Shown: positions 1 through 6,919, numbered from the stretch's first letter. The stretch: 9,898 bases of DNA from Eubacteriales bacterium (GCA_028709505.1 JAQVWW010000019.1:1-9898); one strand, 5' to 3'. Notes: a model not told the origin generated them from the letters alone. A program made the numbers and translations.

Positions 1-276
1 GGCGTCCATACCGCTCTCCAGGCACATGCTGACGTAAAAGTGCAGCACATCCACCAGCTCCTCGCACAGCGCGTCACGCTCCACGGGCTGCGGGTTCTTC
101 CACCAGCGATAATTCGTCTCCTCTATCACCTCGCCCAGCTCGCACAGCAGTGCCATCGCGTGTTTTTGTATCCACTGTTCGTGGGTCAGTTCTTCCAGCC
201 CCCGGCGGGTGCGGATGTCCCGATTGAGCGTGCGTTGCATGGCAAAAATCTGTTCCAGCTTATCTTTTTGTTCCAT
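1..276 (-). CDS. Dimeric dUTPase / MazG-like NTP pyrophosphohydrolase (partial)
   Basis: This gene is cut by the window edge; the first 92 residues are present. The protein resembles the all-alpha dimeric dUTPase/MazG superfamily, which hydrolyses dUTP or related NTPs to the monophosphate and pyrophosphate in the cytosol using Mg2+. The residues seen are a helix with ALLCELGEVIEE (42-53), a Trp-Trp-Lys turn (58-60) and EELVDVLHF (72-80), whose acidic residues form the expected metal-binding E-x-x-E and E-x-x-x-D patterns. The ATG at 276-274 lies only 3 bases beyond the stop codon of the M16 peptidase gene. Its weak GGGGTGG ribosome site lies inside that gene's end, so translation is probably coupled. 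The substrate (dUTP or another nucleotide) cannot be settled from half a protein. It is the last visible gene of the rpsO-pnp operon. Confidence 0.75.
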   Translation of the reverse strand, partial: MEQKDKLEQIFAMQRTLNRDIRTRRGLEELTHEQWIQKHAMALLCELGEVIEETNYRWWKNPQPVERDALCEELVDVLHFYVSMCLESGMDA

Positions 277-279
277 CCG

Positions 280-1548
280 CTACCACCCCAGCAAAATATT
301 TTTCATGCGGCCGGCGTGGGAAATTTTGCCCACCGCCGCCGCGGCGGCGTACTGCGCCTGGCAGATGTATCGGGCCACGCCCTGCACGTCTTCCATCGTC
401 ACGGCGCTTATTTTAGCCATCGTCTCCTGCTCGCTGATGACGCGGTTGTGCAGCAGCAGATTCTTGCCCATGGCGTTCATGCGGCTGGACAAGCCGTCCT
501 GCGACAGCGCAAAGTTCCCCTTGAGCTGCTCCTTAGCCCGGCGGAACTCCTCGGCGGTAATCTCACCGCGGTATAGCGCGTTTATTTCCTGGCCGATGAT
601 GTCCATTGCCGGGGCGACGTTGTCGTTCTTCATGGCGGCGTAGATGCCGAACATGCCCATCTGCCGAAAGAAGGACGGATAGGAATAGATGGAGTACACC
701 ATGCCCTGCTCCTCGCGCACCTTCTGGAACAGCCGCGAGCTCATGCTGCCCCCCAATATGTTGTTGAGCACCATCGTCGGGTAAATGTCGTTGGTGGCCG
801 ATCGATAGCCGCGCAATGCCAGGCAGATGTGCGTCTGCTCGAAGTCTCTGTCCTTAAGCAGAATGCGCCGGCAGCCGTCGGGCTGCTCTTTGGGCATCTT
901 TTTGAGGATGGGTTCGGCGGCGGGATAGGTTCCAAAGCGCCGGGCTATCTCGCTCTTTAGCTGTTCTTCATCAAAATTTCCGGCCACCGATATGACCATA
1001 TTGGCCGGCATGTAGTGGGTCTGATAGTAGTCGCGCACCTGCTGTACGCTGTAGGCCTCCACAATTTCCGCCGTGGACGAGATGGGATTGGCCAGATTGT
1101 GCCCCTGGAAGAACGCCTCGCCGATGAGATCCTGCACCAGATCCTCGGGAGAATCCTCGATCATCGAGATCTCTTCGAGCAGCACCTGCTTCTCGCGCTG
1201 CATATCGTCCTCGCGCAGCGTAGGCTTCATGGCCAGCTCATAGAGGATGTCAATGGCCACCGGCAGATGTTCGCCGGCCACCTTGGCGTAGTAACAGGTA
1301 AGCTCTTTGGACGTGAACGCATTGATATTGCCGCCCACCGAATCCATGGCAAAAGCCAGATCGGCGGCGCTGTGCGACGCGGTACCTTTGAACACCATAT
1401 GCTCCAGAATGTGCGAAAGGCCGTATTCGTCCGGTTGTTCGTCCACCGAGCCGGTGCCCACCCATATGCCCACCGATACCGAGCTAAAGTGCGCAATGCG
1501 CTCGTATACCAGCCGGATACCGCTTATCAAGGTTTCTATTGTAACCAT
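280..1548 (-). CDS. M16 family zinc metallopeptidase (insulinase-like, YmxG/MlpA type)
   Basis: This 422-residue protein has the full length of a bacterial M16B processing-peptidase-like protein. The inverted zinc motif is present as H46-I-L-E49-H50, and the third ligand is probably E126 in the segment REKQVLLEE (118-126), about 75 residues later as the family requires. The C-terminal half-domain carries the Arg/Tyr substrate pair as R278 and Y285 (VREEQGMVY). There is no signal peptide or membrane segment, so it is likely cytosolic. The B. subtilis counterpart (mlpA/ymxG) also lies just downstream of pnp, although ylxY, which sits between them there, is absent here. The start at 1548 has GGAGGA at 1557-1552. 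Its natural substrate is unknown. It is probably active, since all expected catalytic residues are seen. Confidence 0.92.
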   Translation of the reverse strand: MVTIETLISGIRLVYERIAHFSSVSVGIWVGTGSVDEQPDEYGLSHILEHMVFKGTASHSAADLAFAMDSVGGNINAFTSKELTCYYAKVAGEHLPVAIDILYELAMKPTLREDDMQREKQVLLEEISMIEDSPEDLVQDLIGEAFFQGHNLANPISSTAEIVEAYSVQQVRDYYQTHYMPANMVISVAGNFDEEQLKSEIARRFGTYPAAEPILKKMPKEQPDGCRRILLKDRDFEQTHICLALRGYRSATNDIYPTMVLNNILGGSMSSRLFQKVREEQGMVYSIYSYPSFFRQMGMFGIYAAMKNDNVAPAMDIIGQEINALYRGEITAEEFRRAKEQLKGNFALSQDGLSSRMNAMGKNLLLHNRVISEQETMAKISAVTMEDVQGVARYICQAQYAAAAAVGKISHAGRMKNILLGW

Positions 1549-1565
1549 TGCTCCTCCGAGATGAA

Positions 1566-1599
1566 AGCGCCCTGTTCCGTCTGTACGGAAAAGGGCGCT
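1566..1599 (-). promoter_or_regulatory. Stable RNA hairpin between pnp and the M16 peptidase gene
   Basis: The arms 1566-1580 and 1585-1599 form a stem of 8 bp, one mismatch and 6 bp, closed by a 4-base loop. On the transcribed strand it is followed only by TTTCATC, so it is a poor intrinsic terminator. It lies 8 bases before the GGAGGA ribosome site of the peptidase gene. It may be an mRNA-stabilising or processing element or a partial attenuator. A competing hairpin (1589-1597 with 1626-1634) shares one arm; see the findings. Confidence 0.6.
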
Positions 1600-1632
1600 G
1601 ATGCGTTGTCTGTACGGATGCGGTTCGCCCTT

Positions 1633-3753
1633 TTACTGCTGGCCGGCGCGCTCGGCCTTGATGCGGGCTTCCTCGTCCAGCAGCTCTCTGCGGGACAGGT
1701 TCACGCGGCCCTGGCTGTCAATCTCGACGACCTTGACCAGGATTTCGTCGCCAATCTTGACGACATCCTCCACCTTCTCGACGCGCTTTTTATCCAGCTT
1801 GGAAATGTGGCACAGGCCGTCCTTGCCGGGCAGCAGCTCGACAAAAGCGCCGAAGTTCATGATGCGTACCACCTTGCCCATGTAGACTTCGCCCACTTCC
1901 ACTTCCTTGACGATGGCCATGATCATGCCCTGGGCCTTGGCGGCGGCTTCGGCGTCGGGCGAGGCGATGAACACGCGGCCGTCGTCCTCGATGTCGATCT
2001 TAACGCCGGTCTCATCGATGATCTTGTTGATCATCTTGCCTCCGGGCCCAATGACCTCGCGAATCTTATCCGGGTTGATGTTGAACTTGATAATACGCGG
2101 CGCAAAAGGCGATAGATCAGCCTTGGGCTTATCCAGCGTCTGAAGCATCTTGTCCAGTATATGCAGCCGGCCGATACGGGCCTGCTCCAGCGCCCGCTCC
2201 AGGATAGCGCGGTCGATACCCTTAATCTTGATATCCATCTGGATGGCGGTGATGCCCTGCTCGGTGCCCGCCACCTTAAAGTCCATATCGCCCAGGAAAT
2301 CCTCCAGGCCCTGAATGTCGGTCAACACGGCCACTTTGCCCGTGTCGGCATCCTGGATAAGGCCCATGGCCACGCCTGCGATGGGCGCCTTGATGGGCAC
2401 GCCGGCGTCCATTAACGACAGCGTGCTGGCGCATACGCTGGCCATCGACGTGGAGCCGTTGGACGAGAGTACCTCAGACACCAGTCGGATGGCATAGGGG
2501 AAATCGTCTTCGCTGGGGACGACCGGCAGCAGCGCGCGCTCAGCCAGCGCGCCGTGGCCGATTTCCCGCCGGCCGGCACTGCGCATGGGCTTGGCCTCGC
2601 CGGTGCTGTAGGGCGGCATGTTGTAGTGGTGCATGTAGCGCTTGTATTCATCTTCGCTGATGTCGTCGATGCGCTGCATCTCCGAAAGCGGCGCCAGCGT
2701 GGCCACGTTCATCACCTGGGTCTCGCCGCGGGTAAACACCGCCGAGCCGTGGGCGCGGTTTAAGATGCCGTGCTCGCTCCAGATGGGGCGCACCTCGTCC
2801 AGCGCACGGCCGTCGGGCCGCACGCCGTCGCTTAATATCTTGCGGCGGATGATTTCCTTCTGGATGTCGTAGAGGGAATCGGCGATATCGCCGTTCTTAT
2901 CGGGGAACTGTTCGGCAAAGTGCTCGACGCACTCCTTCTGGACAGCGTCGGTGCGCTCTTTGCGCTGGGCGCGGTCGAAGGCCTGCAGCGCATGCTCCAT
3001 CTTTTCGTAGGCGAAGGCGCGCACAGCGGCGTCCACGTCGCCGTCCACCGTCACCAGCTCGGGCTGCATCTTTTCTTTGCCGATTTCGGCGACGATGCTG
3101 TCAATAAACGCAACAATCTGTTTGATATGCTCATGACCGAACATGATGGCTTCCAGCATATCCTTTTCAGATACCTCGTCCGAGGCGCACTCTACCATCA
3201 TCACCGCGTCGCGGGTACCCGACACCACCAGGTGCATGGTGCTGCGCTCACGCTGGGCGCCGTCAGGGTTGATGACATACTGGCCGTCCACCATGCCCAC
3301 CACCACCGAACCGGTGGGGCCGGCGAAGGGGATATCGGAAATGGACAGCGCCACCGACGAGCCGATCATCGCATACACGTCGGGCGGCAGGCTCGTATCC
3401 ACCGACAGCACCGTGGCAATCACCTGTACGTCGTTGCGGTAGCCTTTGGGGAACAGCGGGCGGATGGGCCGGTCAATCAGCCGCGCAGTCAGCACATATT
3501 TTTCCGGCGGGCGGCCTTCGCGCTTTAAGTAGCCGCCGGGGATTTTACCCACCGAATACATTTTAGCTTCAAACTCCACGCTCAGCGGAAAAAAATCGAT
3601 GCCGGCGCGGCGTGTCTCGGAGGCGGTGGCCGTCACCAGCACGGCGGTATCGCCGCAGCGGATGAGGCATGCCCCGTTGGCCTGCCCGGCGTACTTCCCC
3701 GTCTCCACGGTAAGCTTTTTGCCGGCCAAATCCATTTCAAATTGTCTGTACAT
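1633..3753 (-). CDS. pnp: Polyribonucleotide nucleotidyltransferase (PNPase)
   Basis: PNPase degrades RNA from the 3' end with phosphate, releasing nucleoside diphosphates, and can also add 3' tails. It works as a trimer around a central channel in the cytosol, often in the degradosome. The 706 residues match the family length. The order is a first RNase PH-like core from residue 1, with FFPLSVEF and an [12 protein letters not shown] loop at about 71-82. A helical linker follows, then a second RNase PH core with the catalytic [10 protein letters not shown] acidic cluster (D489, D491), a KH domain at about 552-620 with GPGGK (569-573), and an S1 domain at about 621-690. The start at 3753 has AAGGGAG upstream. 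No promoter is visible in the 141-base gap after rpsO, so it is probably cotranscribed with rpsO. PNPase commonly represses its own mRNA through leader hairpins, and one is seen at 3861-3887. Confidence 0.98.
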   Translation of the reverse strand: MYRQFEMDLAGKKLTVETGKYAGQANGACLIRCGDTAVLVTATASETRRAGIDFFPLSVEFEAKMYSVGKIPGGYLKREGRPPEKYVLTARLIDRPIRPLFPKGYRNDVQVIATVLSVDTSLPPDVYAMIGSSVALSISDIPFAGPTGSVVVGMVDGQYVINPDGAQRERSTMHLVVSGTRDAVMMVECASDEVSEKDMLEAIMFGHEHIKQIVAFIDSIVAEIGKEKMQPELVTVDGDVDAAVRAFAYEKMEHALQAFDRAQRKERTDAVQKECVEHFAEQFPDKNGDIADSLYDIQKEIIRRKILSDGVRPDGRALDEVRPIWSEHGILNRAHGSAVFTRGETQVMNVATLAPLSEMQRIDDISEDEYKRYMHHYNMPPYSTGEAKPMRSAGRREIGHGALAERALLPVVPSEDDFPYAIRLVSEVLSSNGSTSMASVCASTLSLMDAGVPIKAPIAGVAMGLIQDADTGKVAVLTDIQGLEDFLGDMDFKVAGTEQGITAIQMDIKIKGIDRAILERALEQARIGRLHILDKMLQTLDKPKADLSPFAPRIIKFNINPDKIREVIGPGGKMINKIIDETGVKIDIEDDGRVFIASPDAEAAAKAQGMIMAIVKEVEVGEVYMGKVVRIMNFGAFVELLPGKDGLCHISKLDKKRVEKVEDVVKIGDEILVKVVEIDSQGRVNLSRRELLDEEARIKAERAGQQ

Positions 3754-3793
3754 AGCAACACTTACTCCCTTCGTATCTCAAAGAACCTGACTA

Positions 3794-3809
3794 CCGGGCC
3801 CCTGCCCGG
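3794..3809 (-). promoter_or_regulatory. Small GC hairpin in the pnp leader
   Basis: CCGGGC at 3794-3799 pairs with GCCCGG at 3804-3809 across a 4-base loop, in the untranslated stretch 40 bases before the pnp start. There is no T-run, so it is not a terminator. With the larger hairpin at 3861-3887 it could form the folded leader that PNPase acts on. Confidence 0.35.
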
Positions 3810-3860
3810 CAATCGGCTATTTTTCCGGTAAATCGTGTATTCCCCGGTGGACAATAGCAG

Positions 3861-3887
3861 AATAGAGCGGGGGGGACCCGCTCTATT
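3861..3887 (-). promoter_or_regulatory. rpsO-pnp intergenic hairpin (attenuator or processing site)
   Basis: An 11-bp perfect stem (3861-3871 with 3877-3887) with a 5-base loop begins 7 bases after the rpsO stop codon. The transcribed strand continues with CTGCTATTGTC and has no U-tract, so full termination is unlikely. The outer copy ACAATAG (3851-3857) can pair with CTATTGT (3883-3889) in place of the inner CTATT pairing, giving two registers. In E. coli the same position holds an attenuator and an RNase III-cut hairpin that controls pnp; a similar role here is inferred from position only. Confidence 0.6.
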
Positions 3888-3894
3888 GTTTGGG

Positions 3895-4158
3895 CTACTT
3901 TCTCAATTCGAGCGTCTTGATAAGCGTACGGTAGCGCTCGATATCCTTCTCTCTTAGATAATTGAGCAATCCTCTGCGCTGGCCAACCATGCTCAGCAGG
4001 CCGCGGCGGGAGTGGTGGTCGTTTTTATTGATTTGCAGATGGCTGTTGAGGTGGTTGATGCGCTCGGTCAGCAGCGCCACCTGCACTTCGGGTGAGCCGG
4101 TATCGCCTTCTTTGGTGGCGAACTGTTTGATGATTTCCTGCTTGCGTTCTTTGGTCAT
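3895..4158 (-). CDS. rpsO: 30S ribosomal protein S15
   Basis: The protein has 87 residues, the normal length for S15, which binds the central domain of 16S rRNA early in 30S assembly. The family signature is unmistakable: [18 protein letters not shown] (20-37), then DHHSRRGLL (47-55) and [11 protein letters not shown] (58-68). The start at 4158 (MTKERK) was chosen because GGAGGT sits at 4172-4167 with 8-base spacing and the family begins here. The frame stays open to an ATG at 4230, but that codon lacks a ribosome site and falls about 10 bases after the predicted transcription start. S15 usually represses its own translation by binding its leader, and the roughly 80-base leader here is long enough for that. 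Confidence 0.97.
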   Translation of the reverse strand: MTKERKQEIIKQFATKEGDTGSPEVQVALLTERINHLNSHLQINKNDHHSRRGLLSMVGQRRGLLNYLREKDIERYRTLIKTLELRK

Positions 4159-4240
4159 GATATAAAACCTCCGTTTATCGTTAGCCCCGATGCCCGGGAT
4201 GGCGTTGGAGTAGCGCGCAACCCAGAACATGGTTACCTAA
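4159..4240 (-). promoter_or_regulatory. rpsO 5' leader, possible S15 autoregulatory RNA
   Basis: This is the untranslated leader between the predicted transcription start near 4240 and the rpsO ATG. It contains short GC-rich pairing segments, for example CCCG and CGGG separated by 5 bases on the transcribed strand just before the GGAGGT site. I could not derive a specific S15-binding fold by eye. The call rests on its length, its position and the known habit of the family. Confidence 0.3.
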
Positions 4241-4246
4241 TTGAAT

Positions 4247-4275
4247 ATTTTAGCACGGAACAATGCCGGTGTAAA
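4247..4275 (-). promoter_or_regulatory. Vegetative sigma-70/sigma-A promoter of the rpsO-pnp operon
   Basis: On the minus strand the -35 element TTTACA lies at 4275-4270 and the -10 element TAAAAT at 4252-4247, separated by exactly 17 bases. Each differs from consensus at one position. The predicted start of transcription is near 4240. It follows the stop of the HD-domain gene by about 20 bases, and no terminator is visible between the two. Confidence 0.85.
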
Positions 4276-4293
4276 GCCATTTTTTCGTGTTTT

Positions 4294-4932
4294 TCATTGC
4301 CGGTGCGCCACCAGATAGTCCAGCCTGCCGTCACATTCGCGGCGGAAGCGTTCGGCAAACAGCAGCGCGAACTCCAGCTTTTCCTGAAAGGCGATGACCG
4401 ATTGCGAATAGTTCAGCAGCGACCGGTTCATGTCGGTCATATCGCGAAATTCCCGGCTTTCATAAAATTCCGCCGAGAATGCCGCGTCGCGGCCGGTGCG
4501 GGCGCTGTAGTTAAAGTTCAGCCAAATTTCGATGCTGCCCATGTGATCCAGGATATCGGCGTCCTGCAGCAGATACTCCAGCTGCGTATAAGGCTGTGCT
4601 TTACGCTTATCATGCACCAAAATGGCGTGGCATATCACATCCAGCTCTTGGGCCTGCACCACGCCGGCCAACAGCTGCCGCGCCCGCTGGCTGCCGGCCT
4701 GCGCGTGCGCCTGATGCGCGTCGGCATATTTGCCGCAGTCATGAAACAGCGCCGCCGCGTACAACGTGTCGTCGATGTCGCCGTCGGCGGGCAGCAGCGC
4801 CTTGCGCAGCTCCAGCGCCAGGCGAGCAGTGCCGCTGCCGTGGCGCAGCACCCATCCCGGCTCGCGTTCCTGGTGCGAAACCTGTTGCGCCATCTCCCGG
4901 CGCGCGATATCCAGCAGTTGTTCCCGGTCCAT
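4294..4932 (-). CDS. HD-domain metal-dependent phosphohydrolase
   Basis: This 212-residue protein has an HD fold. The metal-binding residues are H31, the H64-D65 pair (ALFHDCGKYA, 61-70), H102 and H107, and an acidic D-A-D at 124-126. HD proteins of this kind hydrolyse phosphate esters, often of nucleotides, in the cytosol; the substrate here is not known. The C-terminal third (about 145-212) is helical and unassigned. The start at 4932 has AAAGGAG, which overlaps the end of the preceding glycosylase gene (stop at 4945-4947, gap of 12 bases), so translation is coupled. The context behind two DNA glycosylases suggests a role in nucleotide clean-up, but this is inference. YqeK was considered, but it normally sits beside nadD and the residues around the motifs differ. 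Confidence 0.8.
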   Translation of the reverse strand: MDREQLLDIARREMAQQVSHQEREPGWVLRHGSGTARLALELRKALLPADGDIDDTLYAAALFHDCGKYADAHQAHAQAGSQRARQLLAGVVQAQELDVICHAILVHDKRKAQPYTQLEYLLQDADILDHMGSIEIWLNFNYSARTGRDAAFSAEFYESREFRDMTDMNRSLLNYSQSVIAFQEKLEFALLFAERFRRECDGRLDYLVAHRQ

Positions 4933-4944
4933 GAACCGCTCCTT

Positions 4945-5748
4945 TCACCGTTGGCAGCCGGGGCATACGTAGCCCGATGTGGCGCCGGTTTTTATTTTTT
5001 CAATGATGCCGCCGCATACCGGGCAGGGCTGCCCCTGCTTGTAGCCGATGATGTCGTCGGCAAAGCCGCCGCTCTGGTCGAACAGATCGCGCTCGTAAGC
5101 CGCGCCGCGTACGGCCGCCGCAGCGCGCAGCCGGCTGAGCATCACCCGATGCAGGCGGGTACACTGTTCGGCGCTTATCGCATTGGCCGGGCGCAGCGGA
5201 TGGATGCCCGCCAGAAAAAAGATATCGTGGGCGTAATAGTTGCCCAGCCCGGCCACAAACCGCTGATCCAGCAGCATGGCCTTGACGGGCTTTTTGCGCT
5301 TGTGCAGCCCATCGTACAGCCACTGTGCCGTAAAGGCCGGGTCAAAGATATCCAGCCCCAGCGCGTCCACGGCGGCATGCGTACCGTCCGGCGGCACATA
5401 GTGGAAAAATCCCAGCCACCAAAAGCCGATGCTCAAGCGGCTGCCGTCGGTAAAATGCAGCTGCAGCCGCCAGCCGTCGCGCGGCGCACCGAGCGCGGCG
5501 TAGTACACGGCCTCGCCACCCATATTGAGGTTCAGCAGCAACCGCGCGCCGCCGGTACACCGCCAGATAATCCACTTGCCGTGGCTGGTCACATCGTCGA
5601 TGGTCAGGCCGGCTATGGCGGCGGCAAACGCGTCCGGCGGCAGGTTAAGTGCCTTTTCGTTGCCGATATCGATGGTTGCGACGGTTTTGCCCGTAATGGT
5701 TTGGCGCATCTGATCGGCCAGCGACCAGATTTCAGGAATCTCAGGCAT
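4945..5748 (-). CDS. Fpg/Nei family DNA glycosylase/AP lyase
   Basis: This bifunctional base-excision-repair enzyme removes oxidised bases and nicks the strand. After removal of Met the protein starts Pro2-Glu3, the family's catalytic pair. Other features are K58 (SHGKWII), the DNA-intercalating region around M76, the helix-two-turn-helix LDQRFVAGLGNYY with N170, and a C4 zinc finger (C242, C245, C262, C265). The 267 residues match the family. The start at 5748 was chosen because it gives the N-terminal proline; the longer frame to 5859 would bury it. It overlaps the preceding ogg stop by 8 bases and uses a weak AAAGGG site, so coupling is likely. The zinc-finger Gly-Arg-x-Thr segment of classical Fpg is replaced by a Gly-Ala-Thr-Ser type segment, so an Fpg versus Nei substrate range is undecided. 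Confidence 0.92.
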   Translation of the reverse strand: MPEIPEIWSLADQMRQTITGKTVATIDIGNEKALNLPPDAFAAAIAGLTIDDVTSHGKWIIWRCTGGARLLLNLNMGGEAVYYAALGAPRDGWRLQLHFTDGSRLSIGFWWLGFFHYVPPDGTHAAVDALGLDIFDPAFTAQWLYDGLHKRKKPVKAMLLDQRFVAGLGNYYAHDIFFLAGIHPLRPANAISAEQCTRLHRVMLSRLRAAAAVRGAAYERDLFDQSGGFADDIIGYKQGQPCPVCGGIIEKIKTGATSGYVCPGCQR

Positions 5749-6604
5749 GCTGTTTTCCCTTTCGGTTGCGCAGATGATGAAACAGGTACTGCTGGGCCAG
5801 CCCGGCGTAGTCGCCGTAGGTCTGCCGGGCAAAGCGGCTGATGGATGCCCGATCGGCATCCAGCGCCGGATAGTGCAGCCGCATGGCCCGCTCCACCCAT
5901 ACGTTCACCGGGAACGCGCCGCGCTGGCCGCAGGAAAAAAGCAGCACACAATCGGCCACCTTCTCGCCCACGCCCTTATACCGCATCAGCGCCGCCTTGG
6001 CGTCGTCGTATGCGCTGCCGGGCAGCGCCGCAAGGGCCGACGGATCTTCACACACCCGCGCGGCGGTGTCCGCTACGTAAGCGGCGCGGTAGCCCAGCCC
6101 GCAAGCCTTCAGCTGCGCCGGCATCAGCGCTTTGAGTTGCGCCGGCTCAGGGAAGGCGTAGCCGCCTTCTATGGGCGTGCCGGCCAGCGCGCAAAGCGCC
6201 TCGACGCTGCCGGCAATGCGCCGGATATTGTTGTTGGACGAGATAATAAAAGTGATCAGACACTCCCACAGCGGCTGGTTAAGCACGTGTAGTCCCTTGC
6301 AGGCCCGGGCCATCGGCGCCATGACAGCGTCGGCGTGCAGCTGCGCTTCGCACGCGGCGTAGTCGTAATCCAGATCAAAATACCGCCGCCACACACGCTC
6401 AAACGCGTCGGGCGTGCACGGGGAAAGCCGCATGCCGCCGGGCAGCTGCTGCGCCGTGACGCATAGCCCCTGCACAATGCCGCGATAGCGCCCTTCCCCC
6501 AGATCTTCCCAGCGAAAAGCCTGCCCGCAGAACAGCGTATCGCCCAGGCTGATGCCCCGGGGCAACGTCACAACGGCCGAATCTTTTTCGTAAGTTACGT
6601 GCAT
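5741..6604 (-). CDS. OGG1-type 8-oxoguanine DNA glycosylase, catalytic Asp replaced by Asn
   Basis: This 287-residue HhH-GPD protein resembles eukaryotic OGG1 and its clostridial relatives, which excise 8-oxoguanine opposite cytosine. It has GQAFRW (27-32), the ISSNNNI segment (121-127), LGYRAAYV (170-177) and the hairpin GVGEKVADC (211-219) with the nucleophile lysine K215. The family's catalytic aspartate, expected in a PVD motif 19 residues after the lysine, is N234 (codon AAC at 5905-5903), so activity may be reduced or altered. The start at 6604 follows GAGGGGGA at 6615-6608; the upstream ATG at 6634 lies in the terminator hairpin. The gene overlaps the Fpg/Nei gene by 8 bases. No promoter fits between the upstream terminator and the start, so transcription must come by read-through or from inside rpmA. 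Confidence 0.93.
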   Translation of the reverse strand: MHVTYEKDSAVVTLPRGISLGDTLFCGQAFRWEDLGEGRYRGIVQGLCVTAQQLPGGMRLSPCTPDAFERVWRRYFDLDYDYAACEAQLHADAVMAPMARACKGLHVLNQPLWECLITFIISSNNNIRRIAGSVEALCALAGTPIEGGYAFPEPAQLKALMPAQLKACGLGYRAAYVADTAARVCEDPSALAALPGSAYDDAKAALMRYKGVGEKVADCVLLFSCGQRGAFPVNVWVERAMRLHYPALDADRASISRFARQTYGDYAGLAQQYLFHHLRNRKGKQHA

Positions 6605-6620
6605 TTGTCCCCCTCTGAAT

Positions 6621-6650
6621 AAAAAAAGCCGCAACGGTGTGCGGCTTTTT
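6621..6650 (-). terminator. Intrinsic terminator after rpmA
   Basis: GCCGCA (6628-6633) pairs with TGCGGC (6640-6645) across a 6-base loop. The stem extends through A/T pairs and ends in seven T residues on the transcribed strand (complement of 6627-6621). It follows the rpmA stop by about 12 bases. The flanking A and T runs would also let it work on the plus strand. Confidence 0.9.
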
Positions 6651-6661
6651 CGTCCCTTGCA

Positions 6662-6919
6662 TTAGGCCTGCGGATAGATGCTGACCTTCTTCTTGGTGCG
6701 GTTGACGTGCTCGAAGCGAACGATGCCGTCCTTCAGCGCGAACAGCGTATCATCGTTGCCGCGGCCGACATTTTCGCCGGGATGAATCTTCGTGCCCCGC
6801 TGGCGAACCAGGATGTTGCCAGCCAATACGAACTGGCCATCCGAACGCTTGGTGCCCAGACGCTGGGCGTTGCTATCGCGGCCGTTCTTCGAAGAGCCCA
6901 TTCCTTTTTTATGTGCCAT
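6662..6919 (-). CDS. rpmA: 50S ribosomal protein L27, without the cleavable leader
   Basis: L27 lies near the peptidyl-transferase centre, where its N-terminus reaches the tRNA ends. The 85 residues include the signature [13 protein letters not shown] (4-16) and [19 protein letters not shown] (34-52). The strong GGAGGTGA site just before 6919 supports this start. Most Firmicutes L27 proteins carry a short N-terminal extension (ending about LQFFA) that the protease Prp removes. Here the reading frame begins directly at MAHKKG, the form known from Proteobacteria, and there is no prp gene in the 36-base gap to rplU. The intrinsic terminator at 6650-6621 ends the operon. Confidence 0.97.
   Translation of the reverse strand: MAHKKGMGSSKNGRDSNAQRLGTKRSDGQFVLAGNILVRQRGTKIHPGENVGRGNDDTLFALKDGIVRFEHVNRTKKKVSIYPQA

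Noticed and set aside
40..576. A 178-codon plus-strand open frame
   Set aside because: It is antisense to the dUTPase-like and M16 genes, with no recognisable domain.
1015..2115. A 366-codon plus-strand open frame across the M16 and pnp genes
   Set aside because: It is antisense to two well-supported genes and shows His/Leu/Ala-rich composition typical of a complement frame.
4294..4932. Assignment of the HD protein as YqeK (Ap4A hydrolase)
   Set aside because: The spacing and the residues around the HD motifs do not fit what I recall of YqeK, and nadD is not adjacent.
4297..5841. A 514-codon plus-strand open frame
   Set aside because: It lies wholly antisense to the HD and Fpg/Nei genes, which have clear motifs and ribosome sites. 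Its translation is low-complexity and matches no family; it is a GC-bias shadow frame.
5749..5859. N-terminal extension of the Fpg/Nei protein
   Set aside because: The family needs proline directly after the initiator Met; only the start at 5748 provides it.
6605..6634. Upstream ATG at 6634 for the OGG1-type gene
   Set aside because: It lies in the rpmA terminator hairpin, while a good ribosome site precedes the ATG at 6604.
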